A DNA stretch of 64,000 bases. Source: Ramlibacter cellulosilyticus (GTDB taxonomy: Bacteria > Pseudomonadota > Gammaproteobacteria > Burkholderiales > Burkholderiaceae_C). The stretch is taken from positions 124,001-188,000 of the forward strand of contig NZ_JACORT010000004.1 of the NCBI RefSeq assembly GCF_014297465.1, written 5' to 3'. Position numbers and translations under genes: made by a program. The notes beneath the pieces were generated by a model. It did not search any database, had not been told where the DNA came from, and was given only the letters and a program-made list of their open reading frames with translations. Of the stretch, positions 27,091 through 35,678 are shown piece after piece (within the stretch, counting starts at the first letter, position 1; each line of letters opens with the position of its first letter).

Positions 27091-29433
27091 CTACACGCGC
27101 GACAGCAGGCCGCGCGCGATCTCCTCGAGCTCGCGCGCGAGCGGCGCCACCGCGTCGTCGCCGCTCTCGCCGTTGCGCGCGCGCTGCCAGTGCGCGATGA
27201 GCTCGGCGCGCCGCGCTTCCACCGCCGCCACCACCTCGCTGCGCCAGGATTGCGGCAGGCCGCCCTCGCCTTCGCCCGGGCTGCGGTGCGCCGCGGCCAG
27301 GTAGGCCAGGAGCAGGCTCTCGGTGAGCGTCTGCAGCAATTCGTCGCCGATCTGCACCTGCGGCTGGCCCGTGGCGCTGCCGCGGTTCTTCCAGGCCGCG
27401 GCGGCATACGCGGCGCCACCGCCGATCACGGCACCGAGTGCCGTCGCGGCGCCCAGCGTCAGGCCACCGGTGATCAGGTCGATGCCCGCGCCCATCGCGG
27501 CGCCCGTGGCAGCGCCCGCCATGCCGGCCTGCGGCGAGTCCACGGTCTGCTGCTCGCTGAAGCCGCTTTCCATGCGCGCGCCGGACAGCGCCGCCACCGG
27601 CGTGCCGGTGCGGTGCAACTGCACCAGCGCGGCGAAGGTGTCCGCCTCGCCCGCGCGCAGCCGCTGCAGCAGCGCCGAACGCGCCGCCTCGCGCGCGCGC
27701 TGCGCCGCGTCGCGGTCCGCGGCGCTCACGAGTTGCCGGAGGCTGACCGGCGCGCTGCCGACCTCCTCCGCGTCGCGCGCGGCGCGCACCAGTTCCGCGG
27801 CCACGCGGTGCATGGCCTCGGTGAAGCGCACCGCGTTGCGGTCCTTCCAGGTCGCCGCGATGCGCTCGAAGCCGGCGCGCTTGCCGGTCGGCATGCGCGC
27901 CGCGGCGGCCTCCAGCAGCAGCGGGTCGCGCAGCCAGTGCGCCATGGAACGCTCCAGCGGCAGCACTTCGGCGGCCAGCCCCAGCCGCTGCACCGCGCTG
28001 CGGTACGGCACGTCGTCGCCCGGCACGAGCAGCAGCGCGGGCTGCGCGACCCAGTGCAGCAGGCGCGTGGCTTCCTGCACGTCCACCGGGCTGGCGGGCA
28101 GCAGCAGCAAGAGGTCCGTCTCGGCCAGCGCGCTGCCGACCGCATCGTGCGCCAGCGCGCGCGGCGCCGCCTTGAAGCGCCCGAGCAGGTCCTGCAGCCA
28201 CGCCTGCGCGGACGGCAGCCCGCCGGCATGCGCCGCCACGGCCGGCGCGGGCGGCCGGTAGCCAGGAGGCACCTCCAGCACCCGCAGCACGTCGCCGCGT
28301 GCCGTGCCCAGCACGGTCCACGGGCCTTCGCGCGGCGGCGGATGGTCCGACACCTCGCGCAGCATGCGTTCCCAGGCCTCGTGCCCGCCGCCTTCGCTGG
28401 CAAGCACCGCGAGCGTCACGCGCGCCGGGCTCACGCGCGCGAGCAGCTGCACGAAGTACGCGTCCCGCAAGTCGATGGGCACGGCGCGCGCGAGGCGCCG
28501 CCGCTGCCAGTGCGACCAGCCGGCCAGCAGCGCGCGCGGCACGAGCACCACGACGAGCAGCAGGGCCACGTACATCCAGACCCAGCGCCGCGCTTCCTCC
28601 ACGCCGATGGTGGCGCCGGAGCGGAAGTGCATGCGCTGCAGGTCCGCGACGCTGAACGCCTCGAAGGGCAGCAGCGCCACCACGGGCGCGAACATCGCGC
28701 TCAGGAAAGCGTGCACCTGGCCCACCTCCAGCAGCGTGCTCTCCCAGCCGACGCGGTACTCGCGCACCACGCCGCCGAGCACGATCGAGATCGCCAGCCC
28801 CACCGCCCACCCCGCGGCGGCGAGGTGCAGCAGCTCCTTGCCCCACAGCCACTGCTGCGCCCCGGCGACGCGCAGCCAGTGCTGCTGGAAGCGCGCGAGG
28901 ACGTCGGCCCGCAGCCGGCCGGTGCGGCGCCCGTCGCCCGGCGCGCCTGCCAGCCAGCGCTGCACGTGCCCGAGCAGGCCCTGGGGCGCCGCCGCGCGCG
29001 GCCACAGCGCCGACACGACGAGCATCACGTAGACGGCGAGGTTCCAGGCGAGCACGCCGAGCAGCGGCGGCGACAGCATGTTCACCTGCTGCGGGTTGTC
29101 GATGCGGTCCATCGCCGCGCCGAGCACGCACGCGAGCAGCGGCAGCAGCACGAGCAGCCAGGAGCGCCAGGGCTCCGGGTCCTGCAATGCGGCCACGCGC
29201 GGGTTGCGGTTCTCCACCGTGGCGAGCACGCGCCGCGCGCGCTCCCGCAGGTAGTCGGGGATGTCGATGCCGCCGGCGGGGCCCTGCCGGCTGGCCTCGA
29301 GCGCCTCGCGTTCGAGCTTCTCCCGCTCGACCTCGCTCAGGAGCCTGCCCTGCGTGTCGGCGTCCTCGATGGCGCGCACCAGCACCAGCTGGCGCGCGCG
29401 GGCTTCATCGAGATGCAGGATGCCGTCTTCCAC
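27091..29433 (-). CDS. DUF2868/DUF3482-like membrane protein
   Basis: A protein of about 780 residues. The frame is open to ATG 29499, but the first 22 residues look non-coding, so GTG 29433 (VEDGILHLDEARARQL) is preferred. The N-terminal half (LVLVRAIEDADTQGRLLSEVER, then transmembrane helices at about 90-140, 210-235 and 300-325) resembles DUF2868. The C-terminal part (about 640-780), with AAMGAGIDLITGGLTLGAATALGAVIGGGAAYAAAAW as a Gly/Ala-rich membrane hairpin, resembles the end of DUF3482 GTPase-like proteins. No P-loop (GxxxxGKS/T) is visible. In relatives I recall these as two neighbouring genes, so this could be a fusion or a shortened variant. Confidence 0.7.
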   Translation of the reverse strand: MEDGILHLDEARARQLVLVRAIEDADTQGRLLSEVEREKLEREALEASRQGPAGGIDIPDYLRERARRVLATVENRNPRVAALQDPEPWRSWLLVLLPLLACVLGAAMDRIDNPQQVNMLSPPLLGVLAWNLAVYVMLVVSALWPRAAAPQGLLGHVQRWLAGAPGDGRRTGRLRADVLARFQQHWLRVAGAQQWLWGKELLHLAAAGWAVGLAISIVLGGVVREYRVGWESTLLEVGQVHAFLSAMFAPVVALLPFEAFSVADLQRMHFRSGATIGVEEARRWVWMYVALLLVVVLVPRALLAGWSHWQRRRLARAVPIDLRDAYFVQLLARVSPARVTLAVLASEGGGHEAWERMLREVSDHPPPREGPWTVLGTARGDVLRVLEVPPGYRPPAPAVAAHAGGLPSAQAWLQDLLGRFKAAPRALAHDAVGSALAETDLLLLLPASPVDVQEATRLLHWVAQPALLLVPGDDVPYRSAVQRLGLAAEVLPLERSMAHWLRDPLLLEAAAARMPTGKRAGFERIAATWKDRNAVRFTEAMHRVAAELVRAARDAEEVGSAPVSLRQLVSAADRDAAQRAREAARSALLQRLRAGEADTFAALVQLHRTGTPVAALSGARMESGFSEQQTVDSPQAGMAGAATGAAMGAGIDLITGGLTLGAATALGAVIGGGAAYAAAAWKNRGSATGQPQVQIGDELLQTLTESLLLAYLAAAHRSPGEGEGGLPQSWRSEVVAAVEARRAELIAHWQRARNGESGDDAVAPLARELEEIARGLLSRV

Positions 29434-29582
29434 GTACTCCGAGTCTAGATGCGGGTGGGCCTGTCGTGGTGGCGGACACAAGCCGTAACCGATCTTCATC
29501 CTTCTTCGTGCACGCCGGTGCGCCGCGACACGGCGCCCGCGTTGAATGCCTCATGGGGCGCAGTCGGCCCGGGCGAGGCGGC

Positions 29583-29780
29583 ATGGTGGACACGGTGGGC
29601 AACGGTACGCAGGCGGGCCAGCGGCCCGGCGGCCAGGGCAGCGACAGGCGCCCGGGCCGCAGCGGCGAAGGTGCCCGCAGCGCCTTCGAGCAGCTCATCC
29701 AGCAGGAGCGCCGGCGTGCTGCGCAGCTCCCGCAGGAGGCCGCGGCCGAAGCCGCTCCGCCCCCGCCGCGAGGCGGCTAG
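29583..29780 (+). CDS. Hypothetical small hydrophilic protein
   Basis: A 65-residue protein starting at ATG 29583 (MVDTVGNGTQAGQRPGGQGS...) with a Gly/Arg-rich N-terminus, a central helix (AFEQLIQQERRRAAQL) and a Pro-rich end. GAGG lies just upstream; an in-frame ATG 30 bp earlier is possible. Its TAG stop is the first three bases of the second copy of the 274-bp element, as for the DUF924 gene at copy 1. Family not recognised. Confidence 0.55.
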   Translation: MVDTVGNGTQAGQRPGGQGSDRRPGRSGEGARSAFEQLIQQERRRAAQLPQEAAAEAAPPPPRGG

Positions 29781-30051
29781 GAGCCTGCGCGGCAGAGAAA
29801 CGGGCCTGCGCCGGTGCCTGGAAGCGTGCCAGGCTAGGCGCGGCCGACGCCGTGTAGTTCATCTACACAAGGAGGTCGCAACAACGCATGGCACGCTTCC
29901 AGGCACCGGCCCGAAGGGTTGGGCCGATAAGGGGGCGCCTGCGTCGTTGCGAAAGCGGGTCAAGCCGGCCAGGCTTGACCCACTTTCGCGCCTAGCATCC
30001 GCCCCCTTCTCGGCCCAACGCAGGCCCGTTTCTCTGCCGCGCAGGCTCCTA
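29778..30051. repeat. 274-bp structured palindromic element, copy 2
   Basis: Same length and ends as copy 1 (9872-10145), 267 of 274 bases identical by manual alignment. The 33-bp terminal inverted repeats are unchanged. Of the seven differences, two pairs restore base pairs in arm A (C-G to T-A; G-C to C-G), one gives a G-T wobble in arm A, one is in the hairpin loop and one weakens the arm-B hairpin by a C-A. It sits between a plus-strand small gene, whose stop it supplies, and a minus-strand DUF3606-like gene that ends 8 bp further on. Confidence 0.93.
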
Positions 30052-30058
30052 GGCGCGA

Positions 30059-30238
30059 TCAGCGCGCCTGGCGCAGGAAGCGGCGGACGTTGTCCGGATC
30101 GTGGCCGACGTACGTGACCGCGTGTTCGAGTTCGGCCTCGCTGCACCCCAGCCAGTTGCACCAGTTGCGGCGCTCCCATTCGGGCTCCAGGTGGATCAGG
30201 AGCTGCTCCGCGGCCATCTTGTTCGCATCTTCGGACAT
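30059..30238 (-). CDS. DUF3606-like small protein
   Basis: A 59-residue protein (MSEDANKMAAEQLLIHLEPEWERRNWCNWLGCSEAELEHAVTYVGHDPDNVRRFL...). The pattern of a short strand, then RxWxxxLGCSEAEL and an AVxxVGxxxxxVRxFL helix, matches the DUF3606 family, small helix-turn-helix-like proteins of unknown function often linked to stress. A strong AAGGAGG ribosome site lies before ATG 30238. A TCCTACA motif is present 100 bp upstream on the same strand, without a convincing -10. Confidence 0.75.
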   Translation of the reverse strand: MSEDANKMAAEQLLIHLEPEWERRNWCNWLGCSEAELEHAVTYVGHDPDNVRRFLRQAR

Positions 30239-30450
30239 GGTTCGTTCCTCCTTGCCGATGCCCGAAGGTTAGGCGGCGCCCCGCGCTGCCGCGGCAGGAC
30301 GGCGGTGCCGCATGGCGTGCGCGCGCACTTGGCGCGGCTGTAGGAAGCACCACTGCGGGGCCGCCCCTCGTCCTTCCTGCGCGATGGCGCTGCGACTACA
30401 AGGCCGTGCCTGCCGGTCGTCGACCATGGCGCATTGCCAAGGAGGTCCCC

Positions 30451-30663
30451 ATGCTGCTGCGCAAGCTCATCGTCTTCGCCGTGACCAGCGGCCTCGCCAA
30501 GAAGGCCTGGGACCAGGTCCGCAAGGACCAGGCCCACAAGCGGCTGCCGGTCGACATCACCGAGGTGGTCGCACGCCCCGTGGCGACCGCCGACCCTTCG
30601 CGGCGGCGCACGGTCGCCGAGCGGATGGGCGCGCGTCGCCGGCGCGAGGGCCCGAGCGCGTAA
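30451..30663 (+). CDS. Hypothetical small protein
   Basis: A 70-residue protein (MLLRKLIVFAVTSGLAKKAWDQVRK...) with a short hydrophobic N-terminal helix and a very basic C-terminus (SRRRTVAERMGARRRREG). A clear AAGGAGG precedes ATG 30451. It may associate with the membrane surface through the N-terminal amphipathic helix. Family not recognised. Confidence 0.65.
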   Translation: MLLRKLIVFAVTSGLAKKAWDQVRKDQAHKRLPVDITEVVARPVATADPSRRRTVAERMGARRRREGPSA

Positions 30664-30697
30664 CTTTGCGGTTACGGGCAGGGATTACACTGCCCCG

Positions 30698-31288
30698 ATG
30701 TTCCAGAAAACCCTGCTGATCCTCGCGATCGCCGCCGCGTGCACGACGGTGCACGCCCAACAGACTTCCACGCCCGCGAAGAAGGAACTCGTCGCGCGCA
30801 TCCTCAAGATCCAGCAGCCCGCGATCGACACGATGGCGCAGGGCCTGGTGCAGCAATCGCTCGGCCCGCTGCTGGAGCAGGTGGACAACGCCGTGCGCCG
30901 GGTGCCCGCCGAGAAGCGCGACGCGGTGACCAAGGGCATCCAGGCCGACATCCGCAAGTACGTCGACGAGACCGTGCCGCTGGTGCGCGACCGCGCGAAC
31001 AAGGTGGCGCCCACGACGGCGGGCGCCATCCTCGAAGAGAAGTTCACCGAGGACGAACTCAAGCAGGTCATCACGCTGCTCGAGTCGCCGGTGCTCACGA
31101 AATTCCAGGCGGCCGGCGCCGACATCCAGCGCGCCCTGGTCCAGAAGGTGGTCGCGGAAACGCAGCCCCAGGTGGAACAGCGCTTCCAGGCCCTCGAGGA
31201 CAGCATCGCCAAGCGCCTGGGCATCGCGCCGCCCGCAGGCGGCAATGCACCGGCCGCTTCGGGCGCACGCGCGCCGGCGAAGAAGTGA
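30698..31288 (+). CDS. DUF2059 family secreted protein
   Basis: A 196-residue protein with a Sec signal peptide (MFQKTLLILAIAAACTTVHAQ). The mature part is helical, and its second half (KFTEDELKQVITLLESPVLTKFQA) is the DUF2059 signature, found in periplasmic proteins of unknown function. It ends with a Pro/Ala/Gly-rich tail (APPAGGNAPAASGARAPAKK). A strong hairpin terminator follows, shared with the convergent FtsH-like gene. Confidence 0.85.
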   Translation: MFQKTLLILAIAAACTTVHAQQTSTPAKKELVARILKIQQPAIDTMAQGLVQQSLGPLLEQVDNAVRRVPAEKRDAVTKGIQADIRKYVDETVPLVRDRANKVAPTTAGAILEEKFTEDELKQVITLLESPVLTKFQAAGADIQRALVQKVVAETQPQVEQRFQALEDSIAKRLGIAPPAGGNAPAASGARAPAKK

Positions 31289-31306
31289 CGCGCACGCCGC
31301 CATGAA

Positions 31307-31332
31307 AAAAGGCCCGCAGCTGCGGGCCTTTT
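31307..31332. terminator. Bidirectional terminator between DUF2059 and FtsH-like genes
   Basis: AAGGCCCGCAGCTGCGGGCCTT is a perfect palindrome, flanked by A residues on the left and T residues on the right, so it forms a hairpin with a U-tract on both strands. It separates two convergent genes. Confidence 0.9.
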
Positions 31333-31351
31333 GCATGGCGGCGTCGTTCCG

Positions 31352-33517
31352 TCAGCCTGCCGCGGCGTCGGGCGCGGGCTGCGCCGGCTGCGCGCTGGCC
31401 GCGCCGTTGAGGCCCACGCGGCTGTCGAAGCTGTGGCACGCCGCCTCGAACGCGCGGATCTCGTGCAGCGCGTCCTTCAGGCTCATCTCGCCCTGGTCCA
31501 TCAGCTTGCCGGCCAGGTGCTCGGTCAGCGGCTTCAGGCGCGCCAGCGCGGACTTGGTCTCGCCGTACAGGCGCTCGCTCTGCAGCTCCATGATGGAGCG
31601 CGTTTCCTCGTCGACGGTGCGGTTGCCGCTGTCGTTCAGCGCCCCGAAGTTCAGGCGCGTCTTGCGGTACATGCCCATCTCGGCGACCGCGTGGTGCAGC
31701 AGCTTGGTGACGCGCGTGATGTCGTTGTGGGCGCCGTTGGTGGTGCCCTCCTCGCCGAAGAACAGCTCCTCGTTGGCCATGCCCCCGAGCAGCACGCGCA
31801 CGTCGTGCTCGATGTCGGACTTGGTCTTCAGCAGGTTGTTGCCCTGCTTGTGGAACACAAAGCCCAGCGCGTTGTTGCGCGGGTTGGCCTTCAGCGAGAT
31901 CTTGATGGTCTTCATCTCGCCGAGGATCTTCTCCCAGTCGCCGCCGGCCTTCTTGCGCTCCAGCTCGAAGTCCACCAGGAAGTGGCCCCACTCGTGGATG
32001 GCGATGATGCGGCGGTCGCGCTCGCGCTCCTTCGTGGTGTTGGAGTTCACGTTGCCGACCAGCACGCGCTCGGCGGCCTGCATCAGCGTGTCCGCGTCGA
32101 TCAGCTCGCCGTGCTGCACGGCGGTGATGCCGGCCTGGTTGACGATGGTCTCGAGGTCGGCGGGGCTGCGCCCCTCCGTGATCTCCACGATGTGGCGCAG
32201 GTCGAGGTCGTTCGCGACCTTCTCCGAGCGCTGCGCGAGGTAGTGCTCGAAGATCGCCCGGCGTTCTTCCTTGTTCGGCAGGCGGAAGTCCACCTTCATC
32301 TGGAAGCGGCGCAGCATGGCCTCGTCCATCGCCATGGACTCGCTGTTGAAGTTGGAGGCCACGATCCAGATGATCTCGGCGTCGCTCTTGGTGCGGACGC
32401 CGTCGAGGATCGCCAGCAGCATGTTCTGCGTGTCGTCGTCGAACTTGCGGTGGCCGCCGCGCTTCATGAAGAGGTCCTGCGCCTCGTCCAGGAAGACGAT
32501 GCAGCGCTTGCGGCGCTTGGCCATGGAGGCGATGCGCGCCAGCGTGTTGGAGCCGCCGGCCACGTAGCCGGTCTCCAGGTTCGCCGCGGAATGGAACAGG
32601 ATCGGCAGGCCCAGCTCCTTGGCGAGGTAGCTCGCGAGCTTGGTCTTGCCGGTACCGGCCGGTCCGCTGAACATCACGTTGAACGGCTTGTCGATGCCGT
32701 ACTCCGCGTAGTCCGCGCGCCGCTCGTACTGGTCCTTGATCTGCCGCACCTCGGACTTGATGTCGTCCATGCCGACCAGGTCGTCGATGGAACCCTGCAC
32801 CTGGGCGGGCTCGATGAAGCGCAGCGACTTGAACTGGCCCTTCAGGTGGAAGGCGAGGAAACCCAGCAGGCCCACCGTGAGCGCCGCGGACAGCACGCCG
32901 CTCACGCCGGCCTTCCAGCCGTCCTTTTCGGACTGCGGGCGCGCGCCGCTGAAGCGCTCGTCCAGCTTCTCCAGCATGTCCTGGCTGGTCGCGGACAGCT
33001 CGCCGCGCGGGACGAAGACCATCTTGGGGCCCCACGAGGCGGTCACCGCCTTGTCCGCGAAGATCTTGGTCTCCATGTCGCTCGGGTAGTACGCGTACTG
33101 CGTGCCCTTCGACTCGATCAGGACGATGCGCTCGGAGACGTTCCACATCAGCGGCTTGTAGACCACGGTAATGCGTTCGACGGGATTCGCTTCCAGGAAG
33201 CCGAGCACGGAGCCGGAGCCGAAGACCACCGGCAGCTTCTCGTTGAGCGTCCACATCGCCTCGGCGCCGGTCTGGCCGGCCATGGCCTTGACCTGCTCGG
33301 CGACCGCGGCCTGGCGCTGCCACACGGTGAACGAATACACCCCGGTCACCGGGATGAGGATGGCCACCGCGATCAGCATGCACTTCATGGCGGTGGACTG
33401 GATGGTGAACCAGTCGGAAAGACGGGCGCCCAGCTTCCTGAGGCTGGGCCAGAGGCTGGAGGACGCACCTTCGTCGGCGTCTTCCACGGTGTCTTTCTTG
33501 GCGGCGAGGTCGGACAT
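31352..33517 (-). CDS. FtsH-like membrane AAA+ zinc metalloprotease
   Basis: A 721-residue protein from ATG 33517 (MSDLAAKKDTVEDADEGASS). Two N-terminal transmembrane segments flank a periplasmic domain: MLIAVAILIPVTGVYSF and a second at the VLSAALTVGLLGFLAFHL region. Then comes the AAA+ module with Walker A GPAGTGKT, pore-loop-like GYVAGG, and Walker B CIVFLDEAQDLF. The M41 peptidase domain carries HEWGH (zinc, catalytic Glu) and GGMANEELFFG. This differs from standard FtsH (GPPGTGKT, HEAGH), and the N-terminal domain is longer. It is probably a second, specialised FtsH-type protease with unknown clients; no housekeeping ftsH lies nearby. Confidence 0.88.
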   Translation of the reverse strand: MSDLAAKKDTVEDADEGASSSLWPSLRKLGARLSDWFTIQSTAMKCMLIAVAILIPVTGVYSFTVWQRQAAVAEQVKAMAGQTGAEAMWTLNEKLPVVFGSGSVLGFLEANPVERITVVYKPLMWNVSERIVLIESKGTQYAYYPSDMETKIFADKAVTASWGPKMVFVPRGELSATSQDMLEKLDERFSGARPQSEKDGWKAGVSGVLSAALTVGLLGFLAFHLKGQFKSLRFIEPAQVQGSIDDLVGMDDIKSEVRQIKDQYERRADYAEYGIDKPFNVMFSGPAGTGKTKLASYLAKELGLPILFHSAANLETGYVAGGSNTLARIASMAKRRKRCIVFLDEAQDLFMKRGGHRKFDDDTQNMLLAILDGVRTKSDAEIIWIVASNFNSESMAMDEAMLRRFQMKVDFRLPNKEERRAIFEHYLAQRSEKVANDLDLRHIVEITEGRSPADLETIVNQAGITAVQHGELIDADTLMQAAERVLVGNVNSNTTKERERDRRIIAIHEWGHFLVDFELERKKAGGDWEKILGEMKTIKISLKANPRNNALGFVFHKQGNNLLKTKSDIEHDVRVLLGGMANEELFFGEEGTTNGAHNDITRVTKLLHHAVAEMGMYRKTRLNFGALNDSGNRTVDEETRSIMELQSERLYGETKSALARLKPLTEHLAGKLMDQGEMSLKDALHEIRAFEAACHSFDSRVGLNGAASAQPAQPAPDAAAG

Positions 33518-33941
33518 GGGTTCCTGCTCGGGTTGGCTGCGCGCGGCGCGTGCAGCACGGAAATCGGTTCCGGAGAGCCTCCGAAAAGAGGCGACTCTTG
33601 TCAGAGTCATCCTACATAAAGGGTTCCCGGGAAGCGAGATCAAAAATGTTTCGCCAGGGGGGTGGAAACGGCGGCGTGACAAATTCACGAACGCCCCGGA
33701 CTCCGCCCGTTGCGCGCTTGCACAGGTCCCCGGCGGCGGGAACCCCGGCACGACTTGTGCAATCAGAAGGATTGAGCCGGGTTCTTTTTCAAGTTTCTTT
33801 CCCGGCTACTTATCCCCTCGGGGCAGCAGTGCCCCGGGGGATTTTTTATTGTGCTCCCGGTGCGCGGCGCGAGCACGGCGGGCGGCCTTCATCCCTACGG
33901 CACCTCGGGCATGCGCGGCCGCGCTTGCTACAGTGGCGCGC
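33518..33941. other. 424-bp intergenic region between divergent FtsH-like and dehydratase genes
   Basis: No convincing gene. Near the FtsH-like gene there are two short hairpins on what would be its leader: GCCTC/GAGGC at 33577-33592 and GACTCTTGTCAGAGTC at 33593-33608. Further right lie a hairpin (33718-33762), a U-rich loop and a strong terminator (33814-33850), listed separately as a possible RNA. TACAGT at 33929-33934 would be the -10 of the dehydratase and implies an almost leaderless mRNA. Confidence 0.6.
33718..33850 (+). ncRNA. Candidate small RNA ending in a strong terminator
   Basis: There is no gene upstream on this strand, yet a strong Rho-independent terminator is present: CCCCTCGGGGCA (33814-33825) pairs with TGCCCCGGGGG (33830-33840) with one bulge, followed by ATTTTTTATT. 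Before it lie TTGCACA (33718-33724) pairing with TGTGCAA (33756-33762), and CCGGG (33777-33781) pairing with CCCGG (33801-33805) around a U-rich loop. The 5' end and promoter are not identified, so the coordinates are approximate. Confidence 0.35.
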
Positions 33942-35669
33942 ATGCCGCTGCAGAAACTCCGCAGCCAGCGCTGGCTGGCACGCGACGACTTCCGTTCCTT
34001 CAACCATCGCTCGCGCGTGATGCAGATGGGCTTCGACCCCAAGGACTGGGAAGGCAAGCCCGTCATCGCGATCCTGAACAACTGGAACGACTACAACCCC
34101 TGCCACCAGCACTTCAAGCACCGGGTGGACGAGGTCAAGCGCGGCGTGCTGCAGGCCGGCGGCTTCCCGCTGGAGCTGCCGACCGTGTCGCTCGGCGAAG
34201 CGATCATCAAGCCCTCCGCCCTGCTCTATCGCAACTTCCTGGCGATGGAAGTGGAGGAGATGATCCGCGCGTACCCCGTCGACGGCGTGGTGCTGATGGG
34301 AGGCTGCGACAAGACCACGCCGGCGATGCTGCTCGGCGCCACGAGCGCGGACGTGCCGGCGATCTTCCTGCCCGCGGGCCCCATGCTGCGGGGCATGTCG
34401 CGCGGGCAGACGCTGGGCTCCGGCTCCGACGCCTTCAAGTACTGGGACGAGCGCCGCGCCGGCACGATCACCGAGCCGCAGTGGCAGTCCATCATCGGCG
34501 GCATCGCGCGCAGCGCCGGCACGTGCATGACCATGGGCACCGCCAGCACGATGACGTCCATCGCCGAGGCCATCGGCATGACGCTCCCCGGCGCGGCCTC
34601 GATCCCCGCCGTGGACGCCGGGCACCAGCGCATGGCCGCGCAGTGCGGCCGCCGCATCGTGGAGATGGTGCTGGACGACCTGCGGCCGGCGCGCATCCAG
34701 ACCCGCGAAGCGTTCCTCAACGGCATCACCGTGGCGATGGCGCTGGGCTGCTCCACCAACGCCATCATCCACGTCATCGCGCAGGCGCGACGCGCCGGCC
34801 AGGAGATCGGCCTCGCCGACTTCGACCGCATCAGCCGCGAAGTGCCGGTGCTGGCGAACATCCGACCCAACGGGACCAGCCAGTACCTGATGGAGGACTT
34901 CCACTACGCCGGCGGGCTGCCGGCCCTGATGTCGCGCCTGAAGCCGCACCTCGCGCTGGACCAGCTCACGGTCAACGGCCGCACCCTCGGCGAGAACCTG
35001 GAAGGCGCGGAGTGCTTCAACGACGACGTGATCCGCCCCCTGGCCGACCCGGTGTACCGCGAAGGCGCGCTGGCGGTGCTGCGCGGCAACCTCGCACCCG
35101 ACGGCGCGGTGATCAAGCCGTCCGCGATGAGCGAGAAGTTCCTGCAGCATTCCGGGCCGGCCATCGTCTTCGACGACTACCCGAGCCTGAAGAAGATGCT
35201 CGACGACCCGCAGGCGGACGTCACCGAAGACCACGTCATCGTGCTGCGCAACGCGGGCCCCAAGGGCGGCCCCGGCATGCCCGAGTGGGGAATGATCCCC
35301 CTGCCCGTGAAGCTGCTGAAGGAAGGCAAGCGCGACATGCTGCGCATCAGCGACGCGCGCATGAGCGGCACCAGCTACGGCGCGTGCGTCCTGCACGTCG
35401 CGCCCGAGGCTTTCGTCGGCGGCAACCTGGCGCTGGTGCGCACGGGCGACCGCATCAGCGTCGACGTGCCGAACCGCAGCCTGCGCGTGGAGATCCCCGA
35501 CGAGGAGATGGAGCGCCGCCGCGCGGCGTGGAAGCCGATGCCGCCGCGGTTCGCGCGCGGCTACGGGTGGATGTTCACGCAGCACATCCTGCAGGCGAAC
35601 GAAGGGTGCGACATGGATTTCCTGCGGACGGAGTTCGGGGAAGCGGCGGGGGAGCCGGATATCTTCTGA
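33942..35669 (+). CDS. IlvD/Edd family dehydratase (L-arabinonate dehydratase-like)
   Basis: A 575-residue dehydratase starting at ATG 33942. Iron-sulfur ligands are seen in NNWNDYNPCHQH and MGGCDKTTPAM, and the active-site segment GTCMTMGTASTM follows, with RMSGTSYGACVLHVAPE near the C-terminus. The family removes water from dihydroxy acids or sugar acids; the GTASTM and NPCHQH forms are those I associate with L-arabinonate/sugar-acid dehydratases rather than the amino-acid enzyme IlvD. It stands alone, but 1 kb further lies a D-tartrate dehydratase, another hydroxy-acid dehydratase. The substrate is not proven. Confidence 0.88.
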   Translation: MPLQKLRSQRWLARDDFRSFNHRSRVMQMGFDPKDWEGKPVIAILNNWNDYNPCHQHFKHRVDEVKRGVLQAGGFPLELPTVSLGEAIIKPSALLYRNFLAMEVEEMIRAYPVDGVVLMGGCDKTTPAMLLGATSADVPAIFLPAGPMLRGMSRGQTLGSGSDAFKYWDERRAGTITEPQWQSIIGGIARSAGTCMTMGTASTMTSIAEAIGMTLPGAASIPAVDAGHQRMAAQCGRRIVEMVLDDLRPARIQTREAFLNGITVAMALGCSTNAIIHVIAQARRAGQEIGLADFDRISREVPVLANIRPNGTSQYLMEDFHYAGGLPALMSRLKPHLALDQLTVNGRTLGENLEGAECFNDDVIRPLADPVYREGALAVLRGNLAPDGAVIKPSAMSEKFLQHSGPAIVFDDYPSLKKMLDDPQADVTEDHVIVLRNAGPKGGPGMPEWGMIPLPVKLLKEGKRDMLRISDARMSGTSYGACVLHVAPEAFVGGNLALVRTGDRISVDVPNRSLRVEIPDEEMERRRAAWKPMPPRFARGYGWMFTQHILQANEGCDMDFLRTEFGEAAGEPDIF

Positions 35670-35678
35670 GCGCCGAAT

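Noticed and set aside
25043..29131. A 1362-codon open frame on the minus strand spanning the hybrid kinase and the DUF2868-like gene
   Set aside because: It runs antisense to one well-supported gene and out of frame with the other, and its sequence is Arg/Ala/His-rich low complexity. A GC-driven shadow.
30312..30345. TCCTACA motif on the minus strand before the DUF3606-like gene
   Set aside because: No acceptable -10 (CGCCAT) at the expected distance, and the start codon is far; left out of the motif family.
33550..34020. A 156-codon open frame over the gap before the dehydratase
   Set aside because: It contains the terminator hairpin and the start region of the dehydratase in another frame, has no family pattern, and its composition is unlike the neighbouring genes.
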